Source: Drosophila miranda (taxonomy: Eukaryota; Arthropoda; Insecta; Diptera; Drosophilidae). From it: a stretch of 64,000 nucleotides of DNA. The position numbers and the translations under genes are program-made. Positions 8,868 through 19,604 of this stretch are shown piece after piece; positions within the stretch are counted from its first letter, which is position 1; the number at the start of each line of letters is the position of its first letter. The stretch is from the NCBI RefSeq assembly GCF_003369915.1, contig NC_046677.1, forward strand, positions 20,416,913 through 20,480,912, in the 5' to 3' direction. The notes below the pieces were generated by a model. The model saw only the letters and a program-made list of their open reading frames with translations, ran no database searches and was not told the origin of the DNA.

Positions 8868-11800
8868 ATGTCACATTTGCCTTTGGATGCACGGGCTATA
8901 CTGCAGCATTTAAATGAATTGGGCTATAGAAATATATCCGCCGAGCAACTACGTGAATTTCTAAAAGGTAAGCAACCCACAAATTACCCCCCCATCCATC
9001 TCCCCCCTCCCCTTTCCCAAGACTGACCGTAGTTCCCGCCATTGCAATGGCTTTGTAGTATATGTACGTGTATTTGACATTTTAGTTGTTTTATTTTATG
9101 CAAAAGTTTTAATTTCGGCTTTTTCTTGAGTTTCAAACGATTCGTCACCATTTTTATTTGATTTCTTATATCTTTCCTCCCGTTCGTACGTTCGTGTGTT
9201 TGTGTTTTACAAAAAAAAAAAAAAAAAAAAACGAGAGCAAAAGAAATACGGTGCAATGAAATAAAGAAAACAAAAAACGAGTATTACTCGGAAATTGTGA
9301 ATAACACACACACGACAAAAAATCCACACAGCAAAAGCGGCGGCGTCCCAAAGTATATGCGGAGGTAGAGACAACAGAATGGCACAGTGGTTGAAATAAC
9401 AATTTAGTTGTTGTTGGATATGAAACAAATAAACATGATTGGATGAGCTAGAAACGCCGGTCACAGTGGGACAAATGCCAGTTTTTGTGGAACCAGAACC
9501 ATAACCATAACCAACGTTCGTCATATCAATGCATTAATTTTGATGTGGCGTCGCAGAGCGGGACCAACATTAAATGTTATAAACGTACTAAAACATGGCT
9601 GAAAGAGAGCAGTTATTGTTGGCGACCACTGTGCACACACCGATGTACAGGCCGATTACAAACGCCAAACAGCAACGATGGTTTTTGTTGCTGCCCTGGG
9701 CCTGCTTTTCTGCCTCAGTGGTGGCTTGTATATCTTTAACGGTGTGCGTGCGTCTGTGTGTAGGGTATGTGTGATTTGTGTGTGTTTCGGCCTCCACCGC
9801 ATTGCCAGCTTCATCCGCGACTTCACATGAATTTTTATATACGCACGTACATATATGTACAGGCATACATATGTACGTCTGTATATATTTGTATGCTCAT
9901 GTGTCGCTCTCCTCTTTGCCGAGTTCAAATTGTGCGTTTTTCTGTTTGCTCTTATTTCGTATAGTAGTGTTTTTGTGTTATTTTTTTCGCTCTACACTTT
10001 GTCCCCTGCTTTCGTTGCCCTGTCCTCTTTTTACTTATTTTCATTTGTGTTGCTGCTGCCGCTGTGGTGAGTTTTTTGTTGTTGCCCATTCCCCACCTTC
10101 ACCGCACTTGGTTCGTCATGTATTTTTCCTTACGTTTCGTTTCGTTTCGTTTATTGTAATGGCGCACAAAAAGTGCCAGCGCAGCGTGCTGTGCTTGTTT
10201 TTCAGGTTATATAAAAGCTTTTCTTGATAGCCAAATACATAGCCCGAGAAGCGGGCCTAAGTTTGTGGCTCTCCGTGTGGGGGGGATTAGCAATGTTGCC
10301 ATACTGTTTTGCCAGACTGTGTTGAATATCGGTCGTTGATTATGCCTTTGCCTGTGCCCGCTCATTCGCATTCTTTTTGCTTGGCTAAATCTGCAAATTG
10401 CATGGCAACTGCAATAAAGACAAGTTAGCAAAATTCTCTGTCATGGCTGCCTCTCCACCCCACCACACACACGCACCAAAATATATTTGTACGCTGCTGC
10501 TGACTTACAGATACATAAACATGTTACTCAGGTCAGAAGCAGAGGGGCAGACAGAAAGCAGACTCGCAGCCGCACGACAACGCAGACGACGACGACGAAC
10601 GAGAAAGCAAATAAGACTTTAGTTTTGTGCTGTGCTGTGCTCCATGCCGTGCTGTGTTTGCTAAAAGCATTGCCCTCCACACTCCAAAGAGGGCGGCTGC
10701 CGACGACAACGTCGGGAAAAAGCAAGTTTTTTTTTTTTGCAGAAGGGGACGAACGTGGCGCGACTTTGTTTAAAATCGATAGCCATATAATCAAAAACGT
10801 ATCGGCATTTAGGATCAGGTAAAGGTGTGGAAATTTATCTTCAGTTGATTGAATCACCGATCAGTTTTATTCCATGTAAAGAGCATATGTTTAAAAGGAA
10901 ATTAAATTAAATGAAATACAACAAACGGGTTTTTGAACTGCAGCTGCAGCAAAACAGCTGTCGCAGAACAGTTTTCAACTGGGTGGCAACTCTGCACGCA
11001 TAGCGTCGCAGCAGCTGGCCGCTTGGGTCGGCCTCCCGTCGCCCCATTTTTAGTTTTGAATTAAAATAAATTAACTCACACTTAATTTCTGTGAAGCACT
11101 AAGTTATACATACCCGAAAGTGCTGCAAATGCAAGTTATTGATTCAAAATGTGTATATCAAAATGCGGAATTGCATAACGCGCGCATAGCACATCCGCAA
11201 ACGCACCCCTCCCACCACACACACATGTGCTCGAGTCGAAGAAGTAGCAGCGGCAGAGAAAAAGGAGTCAAATTTAAGCAAAAATAATCGGCAAATGCGG
11301 TATATAACCCATATATAAGAGTATAGGCTAATTTGGACTAAGGATAAGGATTGTATTGATATTCCGTATGCATTTTCTCAACTCTCCCTCTCTCTTTCTC
11401 TCGTTCTTTTTCTCTAATTCTTGGTCCTTGTGCGGACAGCTAATCTGCGCCTGAAGGTATGCAACCGCAGTCGGATAAGCAAACCGCTAGCAGACTCGCA
11501 CCAACAACACCAACCACAGCAGCAGCAGCAACAGCAGCAGCCTCTACTGAGCGGCCAAAAGTAAAGGTCATCAAGAGCAAGCGTCCACTTTGCCATTTCA
11601 AGTTCTACTTGGACATTTGCGACCATCAGCTAGCGAAGCGCATCGAGGCGGACATCAAGGCACTCGGCGGCAATCTTGAGTTCTTTCTCAGCGACAGCAT
11701 CACACATTTTGTCACCGATAAGCCAGAGGCGAGTCTTCCAGGCAACACCGGCACTGGCACCACCCCCCAACCACCCAAAACACCTGCCACACCAGCCACC

Positions 11801-14800
11801 CCCGGCACACCAGGCACAGGAAGCAGCCATCTCTGCCAGGATGATGGCCAGCATCAAAGGAAAAGCAATAGGCAATCCCGTGCCGATGCCATTTTGAGTC
11901 GTGTGCGGCGACAAAACAGCACCGGGAGCACCGCGGTTGGGGTGGGTACTGCCACACCAACATCCACGTCAACAGCCTGCAGCACAACCAGATCCTACAC
12001 CATCTGGCAGACGGATCACGCCCAACGCATCTTCAAGCGCATTCAGACGGAACTGCGCCAGTACCTAGAGGGAAAGAAGGAGGGACCAGCAGCAGGAGGA
12101 GGTGCAGGAGGAGCATCAAATGTTAATACCCATCAAATACAGCTCAAGAAGCAGTATGTGAAGATCGAATCGGTGAAGCGTAACTGCAGGCCCTACTATC
12201 ATTTGATAAGGCAGCCCGACGATTGGCCAAAAATTGATTTAAGCAGCGACGACGGTGCCTTCCGTCTGCTTACGAAAGTCAAATCGAAAGAGCAACAAGA
12301 AAGTATGACGCGCAAGTCGCTCGGATCGCGTACATCCCAGAGAGATAAACCAAAGGAGGAGCAACAGCAGTCAGTCCAACATCCGGCACTCAAGCAGCTC
12401 AAAAAGCAGGCAACGGTCATACCCAACAGTCCGCGTTCCCATTGCCGTGGTGAGCCCAAGGAGTCGAGCGAAAAGCAGGGCGGCGTCTGTGAGATCTGCA
12501 AGATAGAGTACGATATCCTGGCCATTCACCTGAAGAGCAAGGATCACGAGCTCTTTGCCAAAAACGCGGACAACTTTCTGGCCCTGGACACGCTTATACA
12601 GTCGTCGGCGAATGTGAATCGGTTTCTGGAGCAGGAGCCAGACGAAGAGAGCGATATCGATATGGATGTTGATGAGAAACAGCTATTAAGTGCTTCCTCG
12701 GCGAACGAAGATGTTGGACAACGACAGGCACTGCCCCAGCCCCTACCCAGCCCCAACAGCAGGCAACGACCCTCCCCGGCGCTAAGAGAGAAATCCAAGC
12801 GGATAACCAAAGGCAAGCATTCATCGGAAAAGTTCCAGGCGACACCCCCAGGAGGCTCCCCGATGACTCCTTCTCCGACTGGAAAGAAAAGCGGCGGCAA
12901 CAGCGCGCAGGGCAGTCTCACGGAGCTGCAGCGTCAGGAGCAGCCCAACACGGCAGCGGCCACGCCCACGACCCACAACACAACGCGACGGAAAGCCCAA
13001 CAGAATTCTGGTCTATCGCCACCCATCAGAGCCATGCTGCCACCCTCCTCGCTCTACAAGGTCGTAGAGACGCGTGATGAGTGCGGCGCCACGCCCCCCC
13101 GACGCGGTGGCGTCGGCGGACGACAAGCAAGCAACAATGTGGACTCACCCTCGCTGATTGTCAAGTTCCAGAAGGTGCGGCAGTCGGAGCTGCAGCGCCT
13201 TAATGGAGAGGCCGAGAATTTTATGTTCCCCCGCACAGCATCGACGACGACCACGACGAGGAGCAGCAGCGAACTGCTAACGGATGTGGATCGCCAAACC
13301 ACGTCAGATGTGAGGGGCAGGCACAGTATTTCCTCAGCCAGCCTAGACACAAGCACCAGCGAGGCTGAGACACAGCAGGCTCAGTCACAGTCACAGCCAC
13401 AGCCATCGGAAAGCGGCGTGCTTCGGAAGCGTGCCCAGGCCGTGGGCAGGCGAAGGAGACCAGCCGCGGCAGCCGCGGCAGCCGAACAGCAGCCACTGCT
13501 GCAGCGTCAGCTATCCACTGGGAGCAGCAGTAGCAACAGTCAGCAGCGCTTTCCGAGCGCCCCCATCCAGCCAGACGACGACGAACCAACGACGGCGACG
13601 GAGCCAGAGCTAAAGCTTAAGGTGAAGCAACCGCCGGCCACCAGGAAGAGCAGTCGCACTGCCACCGCCATTGTTACGGCGGCAACGACCAGCAGTCAGC
13701 AACAGCAGCTGCAGCTGCGGCAGACGAGAGGTGGAGGTGGAGTCAAACTGGAGGATAGGATGGGGGAAGCAACAAAAGCCAAGATTAAAATCAAACTAGA
13801 ACCAATCGAACCCGAAGAAGCAGTGGAGGAGGATCTCGATCTCGATGATGATGATGATGAGGAATTCTCTTGCACTTCGGGTAGCGATGAAGACTATGTG
13901 GCAGACAGAAGACGCCGCCATAAGCTGGAGCCGCAACCATCAGCAGTTGTTGCGGTGGCTACAGCGACACCACCAACCCGTTCCGATACCCGAGAGGAGC
14001 GTGCGGAACGACGACGCTCGCGATTGACCATCAATCGCAGTGCCGGAGAGACGGAGCTCCTGCAGACTGAGGTCAAAGCTAAGAAGCCAAGGGGCAAGAG
14101 CCAGAAACCCCCCACAACACCAAAGTCCAAAGCGAAGCAGAAAAAAGGTCAGAAGGGGGGACAACAGACACCGGCCATGGATATGTTCTTCGATTGCAGC
14201 AAAAGCGAGCTCCTGAGAAAGATGCAATACACATTCGAGTCCCTTCCGAATGGAGAGCTGTGGAATCGTGTGTTCATGCGGCAGGATGCGGGCGAGGAGA
14301 ACTACTACACGTACTATGGCTCCACGAGGTATCGCAAGCTGCCCTACGAGATGGGACCCATACCCATGGCTAGAACGCTGCCGGCACACAGTTGCGCCCT
14401 GTGCCGGGCAGAGCAGAAACAAAAACAGGAGGAGGCACCACAGAAGTGTGAAAGTCCAGTCAAAAAGGAAGAGGAGACGGAAGCGCAACCAGGGACGGCA
14501 TCATCCTCGTCATCGTCTTCCATGTACAAGCACAAGAAGATGCATCTGCTGCAGCGCTACCAGAAGGAACAGCAGCAGCTGCAACAGGAGAAGGAGACAC
14601 AACTAAGCACTGCCATAGCCATAGCCAAATGTGATAGCAAGGCCAGCACTCCAGAGCTTCTCGAGCGTGAATTTGCCACAGATCGTGTCCAGCTGATTGA
14701 GCGTGTGAGGAGCACGTCCAGCTCCAGTTCCGGCATGACCTGTCGCAACAAGCAGCTGGCACGGTTGGCCGAACTGCCGCCCAGGAAATCGCCGCGTGAA

Positions 14801-17800
14801 CATGCCTCCACACTGGCCCTGGTCAGCTGCATCATCCGTCAGCGTCAGGATTCGCAGAGTAAAACCAACTCCGAGGCAGAGGCGGAACCGCCGCCTCCAG
14901 TTATAGTTTCTCCCAAACTGAAGACGCCTTTAAAGCAGGAGCAGGTACAGGCACCCGCCTCACCGAGGAATACACGCTCCCAGGCGGCCACACCCGTCGA
15001 GGAGCTGCGGTTTGCCACCGAAATCAGTGAGACTGTGAAACGCATGCGGCGTGGACAGAACAAATACGATCATTCCCCACCTGCCCCGGCACCAGTTGTA
15101 GTTCCAGTCCAGCCTGAACCGCCAGCAGCCGCAACCGAATCGCCTGGCAGAAGTCGTCGTCTGCCACCAGTGGCCAATGCCAGTCTCAGTCACAGCTATG
15201 CCCGCCGTTTGCAGTTCTCCGCGCGACGTGAAGCGTGTTCCGCCAGCGTGCTGTTGGGCAAGCGCAAAAGGAAAAACCATCCAGCCGTGCGTCCTCCCCA
15301 ACAGCAGCCGCCTGGAATAATGCGCGGAGTGCGCAAGCTGCCCAGCAAGAAGGGTCTGCTCGAGTACGAGATGGAGCCGTGTGCCTTCAAGGCTTTGGAC
15401 AAGGCCATGCAGTATGAAAATGCTGGTCTGGTTGCCTGGCAGCTGGACAAGTATCTGGAGTCGGCTGGCAAGGAGTTCGACCTGGAAATAGAGGACACGG
15501 AGGACACCATGGAGGAACTGTCGCCAGCAGAGCGTGCGCAGGACACGCCACCCCCAACGGATTGCTGTTTCACGAGCGAATTTGACCTCTGTGATCTCCT
15601 GACGGGCAGTGCTGGCAGCGGCGACGACGAGGAGGATGCCAGCCGAGGAACTGGAGCAGGGAACCAGCTGTCTGGCACCAGTCGACGCTTGGGCAGCATG
15701 GGAAATCTCTACACCACTTACTATCGCAAGCGGAAGAGCCTAAAGTCGAAGACGAATCGAACGGGTTGGCCCAAGACTCACAGGCGACGCGGCTGCGGTA
15801 ATGGCGCTGGTTTCGGTGCTCGATCCATGCCTGATGAGAGGATCAACTTTAAAAAGATGGGCCTGGGGGAGATGTCACCCATCAAGCAGGAGCCCATGGA
15901 GACGGAGGAGGAGCAGACTACCACCACCACCACAACAACAACCACAATGGCGGAGAAGCTGCTGAGCAAAGAAGATGAGGATGAAGACGAGGATGGGGAA
16001 GGTGATGGAGGACAAGGTGCTGCTGCCCGGGAAGAGGCTGTCATGACACCACCAGCCACAGACGTGGATGAGCAGGGAGGAGAACCCCAGGCGGAAGCGG
16101 AAGCAGAAGCGGATGAGAAAGACAGTCTGCCCGATGAAGATGAGACCATGGCGGATTCGGTGGATGAGCAGCAGGACGATGAAGCGGAAATAGAGGCCAC
16201 CGATGCGGATATCGAAGAGGAGGATGATGAAGAAGATGACGAGGAGGAAGAGGATATCTTTGAAGATGCCTTCGAGGAGCAGCAAGTCCCTCATGAGGTG
16301 GAGCCAAAGCTCACAATCGATGATGATGATGATGATGAACCACCCGAGAAGCGTTCCCGCCTGCCCTCCATCTCTGTATCTACCCCACCCGATGATCCAC
16401 AGCCGATGAGCCCCGGCAAGAAGCTGCTGCTCACTCTCCACAATGGCCATCGTCTGAATCCGGCCACTTCCACGCCGAGCACAGGCCACCAGCAGCGTCG
16501 CAGTACTCCCCAGCTAAATGGCAGCCTGGGCAGCTGCATATCGCCCAGCGAGAAGCTGGGCGGCGACAATTCGGACATCTTCACCGTCTCCTCGGATGGC
16601 CTGGACACGGATCTTGATCTGAGCAACACCCAGGCTGGGGACTCGCATGAGCAGCACTGTCCTCACCAGCAGACGACGCCCAAGCGGAAGTTCGACATTT
16701 CCAAGTATGCGCCACCGAACAGTGGCAAGGCAGCCAGCAGTTGTGCCGCCGAAGCGGCGACAGCGGCTGTGAAATCCCTGGCCATCTCGCAGTTTCTCAA
16801 GAAGGAGGTTCGTGTCACCTGTCGTCGACTGAGGGCGCCCTTTAGACGCTTTCGATATCGTCGCTGAGAGCACACATCCAATCATACATCATCCATAACA
16901 TCCAATCACTTTTAGCTTGTAGTGTGTACAGAAACAGAGAGCCAACGAAGATGAGGAAATAAGTTTCATTTGTAGGATATTTTATAGGGCCATCCACCAT
17001 ACAATCATATGTTTAACCTGACCTCAAACCACACTTTCTTTACTAGCATAATTCCAACTGAAACAAACCCCAAAATAAACACACACAGAGAGAGAGATAC
17101 GTACCATCATAAGCCTTAGATAAATCTTTGTTTAGCTCAAATTCCTCGATGCAGACCCAGAGCCCTCAAAAGTCGCCCCCAAAAAATCATCAACAGTTTC
17201 GGACTATTCCAAGGAAAACACACTCTCATTTCAATCTCTAGCTCTTAAGTAGTAAACTTTCCATTTTTCGTTTTGAAAAATAGTTATTTCGTTTTATTAA
17301 ACGTCGTCTGTCGTTAACGCTCAAAGAAAAGCATGTTGAAAAAGGCAAAACCACAAACAAACCACTCAACTATTATGTAAAAGAGAAAGAAATAAACTAA
17401 AACTAAAACCAAAAGCAATTGTAAAAAATATTAAAACAAAGAGTAAAATTAAATATAAATATTCAATTCAACAAAAAATATACACAATTTGTATGCTGCA
17501 TTTACTGTAAACCCATCCAATATAGTATTTCTAAAGGTATTCTTGATCAAGCATCAGTATAGAAGTTCTTTATTTATTTTGCATTCAATTTTTGTATTTT
17601 TTCTATTTATGATAGTCTGAATAATAAGGAAATTACAGGCACAGATTTAAAGATATTATTTTCAAACTCTCAGGGAGAAATATACTTATGCTATAGGATA
17701 TATAATGGAATAGAATATTTTGCATAGATTTTGGCCGATTTTAGAGACATTTTATTATTATGATCAATTATAATCATTTTTTGGCATATGAAAAATGTTT

Positions 17801-18928
17801 TTAGTAGGAATCTCTCGTTGGGAAAGTGTAAATTTTTGTACTTTTAAAAACAATCTTTTTTTGTATTACTAAAATAATGATAATATTATTTTAATGAATT
17901 AAATAGGGGAGATCTAGCGATATTATTATTATGATTTCAAAGAAATTGTTCGTATAGAAATCGAATATTCAATATTACAATAGACTTTAGTAAGGTCTAG
18001 CTGTCATATGATTTAAGGAACCAAAGTTGATGCATTTTCAAGCATACTCCTTTCGGAGCTATCGAATCGGTTTAGATGGGGAAAGGGGGGCTCCAGAATA
18101 CACCCGTTCCGTTCATCATCCCGCACATGCAATAATCCCTAAGAAATCCCAAACTTCTTTGTTCTGATCCGATCCAATCCATTCCCATTTAGACTTGCGC
18201 AAACTCATCAAGTATGAGGAGCGTCTGGCGGAGGGCCCAAAGGACGACAATTTCAGCAGGCTGCATAAACGGGGCACCGTCAGCTCGCGTGCCAAATTAG
18301 GAGGAGAGAACGATAAAGACAAGGACAAGGAGAATGCCGCTCCAGCATCAACAATTGAGGCAACAGCAGGCAAGGAGAAAAATTCCAAGACTGATGAGAG
18401 TGAGACGCGTTTATTTGGCGGTATTGCCATGTCGGAAATGGCTCGTCTGTTTCGCGATAAGCTCTTTCTGGGTAGTTCCAAACCCGGTCCTGATGCCAGC
18501 CAGAGTTCAACTCCTGTCCAGAGTTCAGCTCCGGTCAGCAAGCGTCGCAGTCGCAGCAAAACACGCAAGGCGGCACCAAACGCACCTTTTCTATCCAGCG
18601 GAGAGTCCGAGGCCAATCTGGATCATCCAATGACTCGTCGTCGTCGTGGCTCCAAATCGCGTCCGCGTAGCTCCAGCCTTGGCGCCTCATTAGGTAACCC
18701 CAAACCGATTTCCTGCTATCCATTGCCCAGATAATAATGCTTGCACCTCTTTCAGTACGCCGTCGTGCTAAGTCGAAGAAGGAAGGACGTATGACCGATC
18801 CGGTGGCCCTGTATCAGTACTACCAGAACGAGTGGGCCTACTTCCGCGAACAGATACCTGGCACAAATGCACACAAAAACGCCCGGTCCGGTGTACGCCA
18901 CAAGCTAATGGTTCCAAAGCCCAAGTAG
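8868..18928 (+). CDS. Hyls1, centriolar HYLS1 homologue
   Basis: Core centriole protein needed for basal bodies and cilia. Three exons, 8868-8967, 18193-18693 and 18756-18928, give 257 residues with consistent phases. Exon 1 begins MSHLPLDARAILQHLNELG and splices to exon 2 to complete the N-terminal HYLS1 motif (ISAEQLREFLKDLRKLI). Exon 2 is Ser/Lys/Arg-rich. Exon 3 holds the C-terminal HYLS1 box (DPVALYQYYQNEW, then PGTNAHKNARSGVRHKLM). The 9.2-kb first intron contains the complete chiffon reading frame on the same strand. An AATAAA near 19046 ends the transcript. The small second intron (18694-18755) is GT-AG. Confidence 0.85.
8968..11439 (+). other. First intron shared by Hyls1 and, probably, chif
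   Basis: Non-coding, with a 20-base A run (about 9211-9230), TTTCG pentamer repeats (about 10135-10150), CA/TG-rich tracts and ATG/TACATATGTA-rich DNA at 9840-9900. TATATAAAAG near 10208 is a possible internal TATA box. It ends in a strong pyrimidine tract (11377-11428) and CAG at 11437-11439, a convincing 3' splice site 19 nt before the chif ATG. Confidence 0.55.
9211..9230 (+). repeat. Poly-A run in Hyls1/chif intron
   Basis: Uninterrupted run of about 20 A after GTGTTTTAC. No flanking target-site duplication seen, so it is not called a retroposon tail. Confidence 0.6.
11459..16867 (+). CDS. chiffon, Dbf4 homologue with long C-terminal extension
   Basis: Regulatory subunit of Cdc7 kinase, needed for replication origin firing and, in Drosophila, chorion gene amplification. 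Uninterrupted frame of 1802 residues from the ATG at 11459; an in-frame TAA lies 18 nt upstream. Dbf4 motif N (BRCT-like) starts near residue 39 (KRPLCHFKFYLDICD), motif M near 232 (KRNCRPYYHLIRQPDDWP) and the CCHH zinc-finger motif C near 341 (CEICKIEY, then HLKSKDH). The rest is a low-complexity Ser/Pro/Gln and acidic tail. In D. melanogaster this C-terminal part is reported to act separately, binding the Gcn5 acetyltransferase. Nested in Hyls1 intron 1; the 5' exon is probably the Hyls1 first exon. Confidence 0.92.
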   Translation: MQPQSDKQTASRLAPTTPTTAAAATAAASTERPKVKVIKSKRPLCHFKFYLDICDHQLAKRIEADIKALGGNLEFFLSDSITHFVTDKPEASLPGNTGTGTTPQPPKTPATPATPGTPGTGSSHLCQDDGQHQRKSNRQSRADAILSRVRRQNSTGSTAVGVGTATPTSTSTACSTTRSYTIWQTDHAQRIFKRIQTELRQYLEGKKEGPAAGGGAGGASNVNTHQIQLKKQYVKIESVKRNCRPYYHLIRQPDDWPKIDLSSDDGAFRLLTKVKSKEQQESMTRKSLGSRTSQRDKPKEEQQQSVQHPALKQLKKQATVIPNSPRSHCRGEPKESSEKQGGVCEICKIEYDILAIHLKSKDHELFAKNADNFLALDTLIQSSANVNRFLEQEPDEESDIDMDVDEKQLLSASSANEDVGQRQALPQPLPSPNSRQRPSPALREKSKRITKGKHSSEKFQATPPGGSPMTPSPTGKKSGGNSAQGSLTELQRQEQPNTAAATPTTHNTTRRKAQQNSGLSPPIRAMLPPSSLYKVVETRDECGATPPRRGGVGGRQASNNVDSPSLIVKFQKVRQSELQRLNGEAENFMFPRTASTTTTTRSSSELLTDVDRQTTSDVRGRHSISSASLDTSTSEAETQQAQSQSQPQPSESGVLRKRAQAVGRRRRPAAAAAAAEQQPLLQRQLSTGSSSSNSQQRFPSAPIQPDDDEPTTATEPELKLKVKQPPATRKSSRTATAIVTAATTSSQQQQLQLRQTRGGGGVKLEDRMGEATKAKIKIKLEPIEPEEAVEEDLDLDDDDDEEFSCTSGSDEDYVADRRRRHKLEPQPSAVVAVATATPPTRSDTREERAERRRSRLTINRSAGETELLQTEVKAKKPRGKSQKPPTTPKSKAKQKKGQKGGQQTPAMDMFFDCSKSELLRKMQYTFESLPNGELWNRVFMRQDAGEENYYTYYGSTRYRKLPYEMGPIPMARTLPAHSCALCRAEQKQKQEEAPQKCESPVKKEEETEAQPGTASSSSSSSMYKHKKMHLLQRYQKEQQQLQQEKETQLSTAIAIAKCDSKASTPELLEREFATDRVQLIERVRSTSSSSSGMTCRNKQLARLAELPPRKSPREHASTLALVSCIIRQRQDSQSKTNSEAEAEPPPPVIVSPKLKTPLKQEQVQAPASPRNTRSQAATPVEELRFATEISETVKRMRRGQNKYDHSPPAPAPVVVPVQPEPPAAATESPGRSRRLPPVANASLSHSYARRLQFSARREACSASVLLGKRKRKNHPAVRPPQQQPPGIMRGVRKLPSKKGLLEYEMEPCAFKALDKAMQYENAGLVAWQLDKYLESAGKEFDLEIEDTEDTMEELSPAERAQDTPPPTDCCFTSEFDLCDLLTGSAGSGDDEEDASRGTGAGNQLSGTSRRLGSMGNLYTTYYRKRKSLKSKTNRTGWPKTHRRRGCGNGAGFGARSMPDERINFKKMGLGEMSPIKQEPMETEEEQTTTTTTTTTTMAEKLLSKEDEDEDEDGEGDGGQGAAAREEAVMTPPATDVDEQGGEPQAEAEAEADEKDSLPDEDETMADSVDEQQDDEAEIEATDADIEEEDDEEDDEEEEDIFEDAFEEQQVPHEVEPKLTIDDDDDDEPPEKRSRLPSISVSTPPDDPQPMSPGKKLLLTLHNGHRLNPATSTPSTGHQQRRSTPQLNGSLGSCISPSEKLGGDNSDIFTVSSDGLDTDLDLSNTQAGDSHEQHCPHQQTTPKRKFDISKYAPPNSGKAASSCAAEAATAAVKSLAISQFLKKEVRVTCRRLRAPFRRFRYRR
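16868..18192 (+). other. chif 3'UTR and rest of Hyls1 intron 1
   Basis: AT-rich non-coding DNA. Several candidate poly(A) signals for chif (AATAAAC at about 17074 and about 17391). The remainder is intronic and ends with the Hyls1 exon 2 splice site at 18191-18192. Nothing coding seen. Confidence 0.55.
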
Positions 18929-19604
18929 GAGAGAAGATCACCTATCCACCATAGTTATTATTTACATTTTAGATATTTTTGATAACTTTGACAAATCCTA
19001 TGACTCATTGTTGTACTCGTAACTTTCTAAAAGGTTCAGCAAACGAATAAAATACTATTACGATTAAAAGAAAATTAGATTACTTTAAGATTGGGGTTGC
19101 TGTCGACAAATTTATCCTCTACACATATGTATATAATGTAAACGTATAGTTTTATGATTTGCGACTCTATTTACAAGCTAATTTCTACCGTGGTTAATAG
19201 GGGCGCCCTTTTAAAGAGATTGTCAACTGAATTTGATGAGCCCTATATTATTTGTTAATGGGGGGACTCTCTATGTCTCGTTTATTTCGTAAATTTTAGA
19301 ATACGATCCTTGTGACCTGACATGTTGTGTCGCCCCATTTGATCCACTAAATACTACATTATTTATTCCACTTTGTAGATCGACTATAATTCCATGTACC
19401 ACACTATACCTAATACTATGCCTATGCCAATCGACGGTGCAGCCGCTCACGTCAACGTCAAATCTGTAGTATTTTTGACAGTACTGTAGAAAAAATGAAA
19501 TGGAATTCATTTGAAAATTATTGTCAAAAGAAAAAACTAAATTCGAAAGTTCCAAAGTAAAACATTTGATTATTTTTGGCTACTAGAGCAACTACTGCTT
19601 GAGA
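18929..19604. other. Intergenic stretch between Hyls1 and gene A
   Basis: Contains the Hyls1 3'UTR (AATAAA about 19046) and the 5' region of gene A. A minus-strand open frame at 19271-19555 has no start context, domain or codon bias that I would trust. A possible 3' splice site (TTTTTGGCTACTAG) ends near 19586, so gene A may have a 5'UTR intron. Confidence 0.5.

Noticed and set aside
8392-8892. 166-codon minus-strand frame across the Hyls1 5'UTR
   Set aside because: Cys/Leu/Phe-rich antisense of AAC/GAA-rich leader; overlaps the true Hyls1 start.
9211-9230. Poly-A run as the tail of a retroposon
   Set aside because: No upstream coding remnant or flanking direct repeats visible.
13221-14835. 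Long minus-strand open frames opposite chiffon
   Set aside because: They mirror CAG/GAC-rich low-complexity codons of chif and read as Leu/Cys/Ser/Val-rich strings without starts, domains or splice partners.
19271-19555. 95-codon minus-strand frame between Hyls1 and gene A
   Set aside because: AT-rich, no recognisable domain, no promoter or splice context; probably chance.
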